DNA from: Callorhinus ursinus
Lineage: Eukaryota; Chordata; Mammalia; Carnivora; Otariidae
Assembly: GCF_003265705.1 (NCBI RefSeq)
Contig: NW_020312903.1
Coordinates: 24,472,107 to 24,536,106, forward strand
DNA length: 64,000 nt
Reading direction: 5' to 3'
The stretch's first letter is position 1, and the number at the start of each line of letters is the position of its first letter. A program made the translations under genes and the position numbers. This document shows, piece after piece, positions 56,554 through 64,000 of this stretch. Below the pieces are notes generated by a model that saw only the letters and a program-made list of their open reading frames with translations, had not been told where the DNA came from and did not search any database.

Positions 56554-56992
56554 TAATGGTCTTTGCACTGACATGAGTTTGAACTGGGTAATTCTTGGTT
56601 GTATGTGGGGGAGGAGGAAGGAGCCTGTCCTGTGCATTGCAGGATGTTGAGCAGCATCCCTGGTCTTTACCCATTAGACGTCAGCCGCAACTCCCTGGTT
56701 CTTCCCACTCCCTCCCCAAAGTTGTGATGATCAAAAATGTCCACAGAGGGCGCCGGCGTGGCTCAGTTGGTTAAGCATCTCCTTTGGCTCAGGTCATGAT
56801 CTCAGGGTCCTGGAATCCAGCCCCATACTGATCTCCCTGCTCAGTGGGGAGTTTGCTTCTCCCTCTGCCCCTTCCCCTGCTCGTGCTTGTGCTCTCTCTC
56901 TCTCTCAAATAAATAAATAAAATCTTTAAAAATGTCTATAGACATTGCAAAATGTCTCCTGTGGAGCAGTCAACCCTGGTTGAGAATCACTG
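56554..56992 (-). mobile_element. MER20 hAT relic, reverse, split by a SINE
   Basis: 'ggagcctgtcctgtgcattg', 'cagcatccctggtctttacc' and 'cattagacgtcagccgcaac' come before the SINE at 56748-56927. 'gacattgcaaaatgtctcct' and 'ccctggttgagaatcactg' come after it. Together they span the ~220-bp MER20 in reverse. Confidence 0.82.
56748..56927 (+). mobile_element. CAN-SINE inserted in MER20
   Basis: Head 'gggcgccggcgtggctcagt', 'tgatctccctgctcagtggg', tail 'caaataaataaataaaatct'. Flanks aaaaatgtccacaga (56733-56747) and aaaaatgtctataga (56928-56942) come from MER20 and have diverged at two bases. Confidence 0.94.
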
Positions 56993-57419
56993 ATTTAAGC
57001 TGAATATTTCTAGCTTTTTCTTTTTCTTTTTTCTTAGTGATGCTTCCATAGTCTCAGATTTATTTAATTTCATTTTAGATTATAAATATGCCCAATATAT
57101 CTAAGACAATGATTGACACTTGAATGGAAGCAGTGATATTTATATAAAGCACATCTTTTATAGGGTATTTTTTAAGTAGATTGAAACATTTTTAGTTCTC
57201 TAATATGATTACTAAAGAAGCTCATGAGCATTCTGTGTGGCTGGCACGATGTATTAGTTAGGGATCTCAGCTGCAAATAGGACCATCGTGCAAATTTCAT
57301 TTAAAGAGGAGTTTGGGATATCTCATGCAATCCAAGGGCGGGAGGCCATCTGGGATATCGTGAAGCCCAGAAATATTCTCACTCCTTTTATCTGTATATG
57401 CCTACTTTATGTTTTTAAA
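56993..57419. other. No gene recognised
   Basis: A possible old repeat at 57250-57365 ('gtattagttagggatctcag'), not assigned. Nothing else identifiable. Confidence 0.45.
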
Positions 57420-58110
57420 AAAAAATATTTTAAACATTTTACTATGAAAATTTTCAATTATATACGAAATTCTAGGGAAGAGTATAATTAACACCAATTC
57501 ACCCATAACTCAACTTCTTCAATTACAATAGTCTGTATTCTTGTCTCATCTTTTACTTCCCTTTTTCATTCTGTACTATTGAAGCATACAAAAGCATATT
57601 CTAAACATTATAACATATCATTAGTAAATATTTCTGTACATACTGCTGAAAGATGTGCACCGTTTTGTAATATAGCCATAAACTATTATTACATGCAAAT
57701 TCAAAATAAAATTAATTTGTTGATACTGTCAAATAGCCCTTCAGTGTTCAACTGTCGTTGGTTGTCTCTTAAATGTCTTTTAATCGTTGATTTGTTTAAA
57801 CCAGTGTCCAAACAAGCTCAACATTTAGCACTCGTTTGATCTGTCACTTAAATCTGTTTCAATCTATAACAATTCCTAGGTCCTCCTTTTTTTTTTCCTA
57901 GTCCCTTTGATTGGTCAAAGAAACTGAATTATTTGTCTTGTAGAATTTTCTAAATTAAGGATTTTGTTAACTATCTTTATCATTTAATATTTCTTTCTCC
58001 TATGTCTATCCTCTAATTTGGTATTTAGAGCTAGATGCTGATCAAACTCATGTTCAAATTTTTGGCAAGAATATTTCATAGGTTGCACTATAATAGTTCT
58101 TACTGCATCA
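57420..58110. repeat. Old LINE-like dispersed repeat, unassigned
   Basis: 'tatgaaaattttcaattata', 'ccaattcacccataactcaa', 'gttggttgtctcttaaatgt', 'tgtccaaacaagctcaacat' and 'tttggcaagaatatttcata' follow a widespread mammalian repeat associated with old L1s. The orientation and exact family are not assigned. The 86-codon frame is not a gene. Confidence 0.5.
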
Positions 58111-59459
58111 TATCAGAAGACAAGAAATGTTAAATAGTCTCTTTTTTGTGAAGTTAAGTTCCCCGTCTCTGCTTTGTTCTTTATTAAATGTCTATTTGTC
58201 CAAAATTATGTGTTTAGCATTATGTAGCTTTAATGTGCGCAATGATGCCATATTGACAACTAGTTTTGTTTCAAGTCACAGTGGGACCATTATCAATGAC
58301 TCTATTTTTGAGTGGATTCTAAATCATGCTTGAGCAATAATAGCATCAGGGCATTAACGGGATAACTCCCCGAATATTATTTGAAGAGGCTAAAACTCAT
58401 TCAAATGTATAATCGCTAGCAAATTTGTTTAAAACAAAAATGTCATTGCCTTATAATCACACTATAAAGCTGGTGACAACACTAATAATCATGATCCCCT
58501 AGATGTGACTTAGTGCTTTAGACCTTACTAAGCAGTTTCACACCCATAACTTCATTCAGTTCTCAAGACAGATGAGAGGCAATGCTGGGAAGCTGGCTTA
58601 TGCATTCAGGGTGGATATGGTGCTGCGTGCCTACCTGAGAGCCCATCTCTCGTGCCCTAGCAGAAGGGGCTTGAGGGTTGACAATATGATCACTTGTTTA
58701 ATGAATACAATGTTTCTGCCAATGATTGCTTACTCAATTTTAATAATCAGCTTTAGAATAAGAAAATAAAAGTGGCAAAACTGAACCGGGTCTTGACAGA
58801 CAATATTAATAAATCAGGACACACAGGTTAGAAGGGATCATCTACATCATATTTTGGACGAGGAAACTGAAGAAACATAAAAACGAGGCAATCATCTGTG
58901 GGTGTTGTGTTTACATTTATTAATTTACCTGGCAATTTACTAAGTAATGATTATTAATTGCTGATTATTATCTGTGCATAAAAATGTAATATTACCCAAT
59001 ACTACACTAGACTGAGACATTAAAAATTCAAAATTAGATCTCTTTGAGAAAATGTTGACAGAAGGCCTGTCAGCGAGATGTATGCACTAGTTCCTAGCCA
59101 GACTGTTTCAAAGACAGGAAAAGAGTAAAAAATAAATCAAACATATGGATGCTCATGAAGACAGGAAAGATTATTTAACTTCATTATATTAAATATAACT
59201 ATATCCTTTCTGGCTTGATAAATATTTAAGGGTCTTGTATATTCAAAGATCTAAAACTGTTGTTATAGAAGCATAGCTATGGATTGGGAAAAGCCTGACC
59301 TCAAGCATGGAGGTTAAGGCAAAATGTGAGAAGCAATCGAAATAAACAATTAAAATGAAAGATGACTGTTGCAAGTACCATTCAAATACGACAGGTAAAA
59401 ACTATAGAAAGCTAATTCCATCTAGAGGTAGTTAGAAAGACTACACGAAAGAGGTGACA
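58111..59459. other. 1.3 kb, no gene; weak MIR-like traces
   Basis: 'tttcacacccataacttcat' near 58535 and 'ggacgaggaaactgaagaaa' near 58855 are MIR-like scraps. The rest is unassigned. Confidence 0.45.
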
Positions 59460-59730
59460 ATTTTAAAGGAAGAATAGCATTCAGGCCTTCTAGGCAGAGA
59501 AAACAGCTTGAACAAAACACAGAGGTTTTAAAAAAGGTTCAGGTCACGTAGTGGGAACAATAAACATCATGGCTTGAGGAAAGAGTAACACAGAGGGAAG
59601 ATAAAGTCAAGAGATAAAAGCTCAGGGGGTGAAATTGGGAGCGCTTGGAATCCATACTAGGGAATGGGCTTAATTTTACTGACAGTGGGACAGCTTCAAA
59701 GTATTTTTAGCATGGACACACATGTTTTAT
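59460..59730. repeat. Ancient dispersed repeat, short copy
   Basis: 'gcattcaggccttctaggca', 'agaaaacagcttgaacaaaa', 'atactagggaatgggcttaa' and 'cttcaaagtatttttagcat' match the unnamed ancient repeat at 35590-36535. Confidence 0.45.
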
Positions 59731-59794
59731 ACACTGATGTAGAAACATTCTTCTATCAGCTATATTAAAGAGTAATTTAGAAGGAAAAAGGGTA

Positions 59795-59970
59795 GGGCAC
59801 CTGGATGGTTCAGTCAGTTAAGCATCTGCCTTCAGCTCAGGTCATGATCCTGGGCTCCTGGGATCGAGCCCTGCGTGGGGCTCCCTGCTCAGCGGGGAGT
59901 CTGCTGCTCCCTCTCCTTCTACCCCTCCCCCCACCTGTGTACTCTCTCTCTAATAAATAAAATCTTTAAA
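59795..59970 (+). mobile_element. CAN-SINE C of a tandem pair
   Basis: Head 'gggcacctggatggttcagt', 'gggctccctgctcagcgggg', short TC linker, tail 'aataaataaaatctttaaaa'. The next SINE starts inside its tail. Confidence 0.94.
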
Positions 59971-59982
59971 AAATAAATAAGT

Positions 59983-60171
59983 TGGGGCCCCTGGGTGGTT
60001 CAGTCGGTTAAGCATCTGCCTTTGGCTTGGATCATGATCCTAAGGTCCTGGAATCGAGTCCCATGTCGGGCTCCCTGCTCAGCAGGGACCCTGCTTCTCC
60101 CTCTCCTGCTCCCCCCGCTTGTGCTCTCTCTCTCTCTCTCTCTCTATCAAATAAACCTTAAAAAAATAAAA
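59983..60171 (+). mobile_element. CAN-SINE D, inserted into the tail of C
   Basis: Head 'ggggcccctgggtggttcag', 'gggctccctgctcagcaggg', (TC)n linker, tail 'ccttaaaaaaataaa'. A perfect 12-bp duplication, aaataaataagt, lies at 59971-59982 and 60172-60183, and its first copy is the tail of SINE C. Confidence 0.94.
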
Positions 60172-60190
60172 AAATAAATAAGTAAATAAA

Positions 60191-60256
60191 AGGAAATGTC
60201 CATCAACAGATAAATGAATAAAGAAGATGTGATGTGCATGTGTGTGTGTATATATG

Positions 60257-60294
<38 letters not shown>

Positions 60295-60728
60295 GGAATA
60301 TTATTCAGCCATCAGAAAGGATGAATACTTATCATTTACATCGACGTGGATGGACTGGAGGGTATTATGCTGAATAAAATAAATCAATCAGAGAAAGACA
60401 ATTATCATATGGTTTCACTAATATGTGGACTATAAGAAAAAGTGCAGAGGACCATAGGGGAAGGGAGGGAAAACTGAATGGGAAGTCATCAGAGAGGGAG
60501 AAAAGCCATGAGAGACTCTTAACTCTAGGAAAAAAACTGAGGGTTGCTGGAGGCGAGGGGAGTGGGGGATGGGGTAACTGGGTGATGGACATTAAGGAGG
60601 GCATGTGATGTGATGAGCACTGAGTGTTATATGCAACTGATAAATTATTGAACTCTACATCTGAAACTAATGATGTACTATATGTTGGTTAATTGAATTT
60701 AAATTAAAATAAGCTATAAAAAAAAGGG
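60191..60728 (+). mobile_element. Carnivoran LINE-1 3' end, 5'-truncated
   Basis: 'ggaaatgtccatcaacagat', 'aatggaatattattcagcca', 'gcatcagaaagg'-like ORF2 end, 'gggaagggagggaaaactga', 'gagagactcttaactctagg', 'gagcactgagtgttatatgc' and 'actaatgatgtactatatgt', ending in an A-rich tail. It includes the last codons of ORF2 but no functional frame. It contains a microsatellite at 60239-60292. Confidence 0.85.
60239..60292. repeat. (TG)n-(TA)n-(CA)n microsatellite in L1
   Basis: A TG run, a short TA/TG centre with 'tatatgtata', and about 16 CA units. Left and right arms are complementary, so the tract is a self-complementary, cruciform-capable sequence. It stands where other L1s have 'tgtggtatatacacacaatg'. 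Confidence 0.92.
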
Positions 60729-61273
60729 GGGTAGAGAAGGTTGAGGAGAGAGCCAACTAATCTCTAAATTAAGAATGAAAGTAGGGAATGAAAGACAAGC
60801 AAGATGAAGAAAGAAATAGCTTGGCCATGACCACACGATGGCTAAAACCACCTGTGCTTCCACTTGTCAGTCAGGCTTTTGTGTGTACACTTCTATTTGA
60901 GTTTCTAAATAATGTAGTTTTATAATACCAACAGCCATATCAACTGGATAACAGTATAGATGTACACAGTTTTATTCTTTCTGCCATAAAACAGTATCTA
61001 ACAGTGCCAACCACAACATTTAATAAGTTTTCATTTAATGAATTTTTTAAAGGTCAAGTATGAAAAATTGTACTCTGTAAACACAAATGAAGACCACAAC
61101 CATTAAAAAGCCTACCTGCATATTTATTTATAGAATCACTCAATGTTTCTATATAAAATATATGGTTGGATATGTGAAAATACGTATCTTTGGGACCAGA
61201 ATAAGTTCTTAAACTTGGAAAAGATTTGCATGAGAAATGGAGGGAGAATTAATCCAGAAATTAAATTTTATAT
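60729..61273. other. No gene or family recognised
   Basis: AT-rich. Nothing identifiable. Confidence 0.5.
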
Positions 61274-61290
61274 CTGGGTGAAAATTTTTA

Positions 61291-61477
61291 TTTATTTTAT
61301 TTTTAAAGATTTTATTTATTTGCCAGAAAGAGAGCACAAACAGGGGAAGCGACAGGCAGAGGGAGAAGCAGGCTCCCTGCCGAGCAAGGAGCCTGATGCG
61401 GAACTCGATCCCAGGACCCTGGGATCATGACCTGAGCCGAAGGCAGACGCTCAACCAGCTGAGCCACCCAGGCATCC
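61291..61477 (-). mobile_element. CAN-SINE, reverse, young
   Basis: T-rich tail, 'aaagattttatttatttgcc', 'agggagaagcaggctccctg', head end 'gagccacccaggcatcc'. A perfect 17-bp duplication, ctgggtgaaaattttta, lies at 61274-61290 and 61478-61494. Confidence 0.96.
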
Positions 61478-61494
61478 CTGGGTGAAAATTTTTA

Positions 61495-62104
61495 AAAATC
61501 TTAAGATGATCAGTTTGCTACCATCTAAAAAGAGTAGGAAGTACATCATATATAAATCAGTGTATATGATTATTAGAAAGAAAATATCTGAGTAGTTGGT
61601 ATTTCTCTATATGGCAGAGAAGCCAACATCACTGGTGAGAGGAAAGCCCTCAACAAACTATGTAAAGTCAGGGCTTGAATCAGATCTTTGTTTCCATCTT
61701 ATGTAAATTTCTGAACACAATTTAAATCAACATCCTGTTGCAAGATATAGGAACAAATAGAATGCCAGTTAATTTCTAGTGTCTTCCTGTCACCTGGGTC
61801 CCATGGGGTCTCACTAGATGTTACCGTCACTCCATCAGCCAGCCTAGGGTAGCCCCAGGGGACGGTCCCCCTTTTTTGTTATATTTTGTTGCTTTTAGTT
61901 ATTCCTTTATAATGGGGATATTTTTCTATGTAAATTAGCTTTTCTCTTTCACATTTAAATGTATTCAGTCTCCTCCCAAATCAGATTGAAGCATGCATTT
62001 ATCTGTGGCTGATGAGGAACAGGGGCAAAGTGGGATCATTACAACAGGAATCGGAATGATCTGATCACTTGTTTACAGCCTCTTAAACTAACCTGGAAGT
62101 GGCT
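61495..62104. other. No gene or family recognised
   Basis: Mixed composition. Nothing identifiable. Confidence 0.5.
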
Positions 62105-62577
62105 GTACTCTTCATCCATTCATTTCTTCATCCAACCAGTAGGTATTTCCTGAATGCCTATTTTATTCCAAATACTGTCCTAGATACCAGAGATACATTG
62201 TGAACAAATCTCTTTTCTTCATGGAGTTTATATACTAGTTATGTTTCCAGAAAAGCAAATGGGTAATATTTTAGGTGGTGATACATTCTATGGGAAAACA
62301 AAGAATATTAAGGAGAGTAATGTCAACTTAGGGTTGGGGTGGGGTGAAGGGAAAGTGTTATCTTTAAAGGGAACTCAGTAAAGGCCCTGCTGATAAGATG
62401 ACATCCGAGCAAATCCTAAAGGAAAAGAAGTATTGAACTATGTGGATAAATGTGAGAAGAGAATTCCAGGCAAATGAAAGAGCAAGACAAAGGACCTGAG
62501 AAGGGAGAGTGCTTGGCTTATTTGAGGAAGAATAAGATTGACCAGTAAGGTTGAAGGGGGAGGAAGTAAGTGTGATC

Positions 62578-63095
62578 TGTCCCCGGGTCTTAATTTACAC
62601 AGATCAGAAAGTATCAATGAAGGAATGTTCCAGAGAGAAAATGACATGCCACACCACACAGAACCACATAGGGAAGCAGTAGGTTTTGTAAGGAGACAGA
62701 AGCATGAGTGAGGGGTAAGCACAGGACGCAGCTTTTATTGGGGTTTCTGTGGGAAAGGCAAGGCAGGGCAGGGTAGATAGCTTAGGATTGGCTAGTTTCA
62801 ATAATTCCAGCAGATTTGGGAACACTGGGGCTATCTGTAGTTTTCTAATATCTGGCTGTCACGTGGTTTAGGAGAGGAGAAATACTGGCTGGCTGTGGGA
62901 GTTAGATAGAGGAGGTGGTTGGAAATGTGGACTCAGGGTTGGCTGGAGGGTTCGCCAGGTGATTTTCACGTGCCTGTAAAAACTGGATCATGGGGCTGTA
63001 AACAGATTTGGGCATTAATCTGGTCCCATGACTAGTGGATGCCAAATATACAAACACAGAATTTAGAAAAACACAGAAGACGGTGGTAGGAAACA
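62578..63095 (-). mobile_element. Retroviral-type LTR, reverse, inserted in ancient repeat
   Basis: On the minus strand: 'tgtttcctaccaccgtcttc' at the start, 'accacgtgacagccagatat', 'aaaccccaataaaagctgcg' (TATA/polyadenylation-like), 'ctcactcatgcttctgtctc', and an end near 'acccggggaca'. TG...CA plan, ~518 bp, solo. The ancient repeat resumes on the far side. The ends are my best estimate and no target duplication is evident. Minus-strand frames of 64-94 codons in it have no viral protein motif. Confidence 0.6.
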
Positions 63096-63550
63096 AGGCC
63101 AGAAAAATAAAAAGCAGCAGATGATTGATACAGGTGTCTTTAAGCCACTGTAAGTATTTTGGATTTTACTCTAAGTAAGAAAGCAGTTGAAAAGTCTTGA
63201 GCAGAGGGTGACATGACCTGACCTATATTTTAAAGGGGCTTCTGTAATTGCTATGGTAGAAACAGGTTGAGGGAAGAGAGAAGAACATCAGTAGTTTGGG
63301 TTTTTATTTATTATGTTTGAGGTGCCTCTTATATATCCAGATGTTGAGAAGCAAGTAGGTTGTATGGATATGTCCCTCATTACATATCTGGAAATCTTTG
63401 GTGTATCTCAGATTTTTTTTAAGGCCATAAAACCAAATAAGATCCTTTTAGAGAGTGGGCAGACTTATAGAAGTACAAATGAGCTCTGTGGCATTGCAAC
63501 ATTGTGAGGTTAGAGTAATGAGAAGAAGCCAATAAAAAAGACTCAGAGGA

Positions 63551-63751
63551 GGGGCGCCTGGGTGGCTCAGTCATTAACTGTCTGCCTTTGGCTCAGGTCA
63601 TGATCCCAGGGTCCTGGGATCAAGCCCCGCATTTGTGCTCCCTGCTTCCGGGGGGAAGCCTGCTTCTCCCTCCTCCATTCCCCCTGCTTGTGTTCCCTCT
63701 CTCGCTGTCTCTCTCTCTCTGTGTCAAATAAATAAATAAAATCTTTAAAAA
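63551..63751 (+). mobile_element. CAN-SINE, young, arctoid-type
   Basis: Head 'gggcgcctgggtggctcagt', 'ctccctgcttccggggggaa', 'gcctgcttctccctcctcca', 'cttgtgttccctctctcgct', tail 'aaataaataaataaaatctt'. A perfect 17-bp duplication, aaaaaagactcagagga, lies at 63534-63550 and 63752-63768. Its sequence is of the type I associate with bear or panda genomes. Confidence 0.96.
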
Positions 63752-64000
63752 AAAAAAGACTCAGAGGAATAGTCAGCAAGAAAAGTATAGTGTTTTGAAA
63801 GCTACGTGAAAAACCTGTTTTGAGAAGGAAGGGATCATCAAGTGTCAAATTCTCAAATTTTTATAAGATGAGGTTGACTGGATTTAGCAATTTGAGGTCC
63901 TTGGTAAAACTGGTGTGTTTTGGTGGCATAGCATGGATGAGATACTAGTTACAGAAGATTCAAGAAAAAATGTGAGGGAAGAAATTTGAGAGAGTGTAGG

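Larger units (their letters stand above)
62105..63990. repeat. Long ancient dispersed repeat, split by an LTR and a SINE
   Basis: Blocks in order: 'tcctgaatgcctattttatt', 'gagatacattgtgaacaaat', 'ggaaaagaagtattgaacta', 'gacaaaggacctgagaaggg' (before the LTR); 'ttttggattttactctaagt', 'gtgacatgacctgacctata', 'tgaggtgcctcttatatatc' (after the LTR); 'aggaatagtcagcaagaaaa' and 'aagtgtcaaattctcaaatt' (after the SINE). The same order recurs at 35590-36535. The start resembles the reverse complement of an L2 end. Non-coding; family not named. It may continue past the window. Confidence 0.55.

Noticed and set aside
62438..62825. Minus-strand frames of 73-94 codons, possible retroviral protein
   Set aside because: They lie in LTR and ancient-repeat sequence, and no gag, pol or env motif is visible.

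Overview
This window looks like intergenic or deep-intronic DNA of a carnivoran mammal, and I find no protein-coding gene in it that I can support. The main clue is 28 copies of a tRNA-derived SINE of the CAN-SINE type. Each has a head close to 'gcctgggtggctcag', a TC-rich linker, a tail of aaataaataaaatct type, and often a clear target-site duplication. Carnivoran LINE-1 3' ends are also present. The younger copies resemble those of arctoid carnivorans (bears, giant panda, seals, mustelids), and I see no copy of the young dog-specific SINE type, so a bear-like genome is my best guess. The species call is inference.

Layout. 0-3.6 kb: L2 fragments, a reverse MLT1-type LTR and two CA microsatellites. 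3.6-10.7 kb: SINEs, an old MLT1-type LTR, and a mosaic of L1 ORF2 pieces in both orientations with a tiny nested L1. 10.7-21.8 kb: mostly unassigned AT-rich sequence with SINEs, two antisense L1 3' ends, MLT1, L2 and MIR. 21.8-33.8 kb: a 12-kb interval with no SINE, containing one textbook 5'-inverted L1, MIR/L2 relics, a polypurine tract and two DNA-transposon relics. 33.8-40 kb: old DNA transposons and ancient dispersed repeats. 40-49 kb: a cluster of five LTR-like elements, three of one family, with SINEs and an assembly gap of 100 N at 44793-44892. 49-54 kb: again no SINE. 54-64 kb: an MLT1 LTR, tandem and nested SINEs, a MER20, an L1 3' end, and a long ancient repeat split by an LTR and a SINE.

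The open frames of about 60-125 codons fall in repeats or have ordinary background length, and none shows a recognisable cellular protein. The 83-codon frame at 7789-8040 does translate to a decayed L1 ORF2 C-terminus. No rRNA, true tRNA, CRISPR array, promoter or terminator could be supported. The content that can be read is a history of insertions: which element went into which, in what order, and by what mechanism. Repeat family names are from recognition of consensus features, not from a search. Edges of old repeats are approximate to tens of bases.
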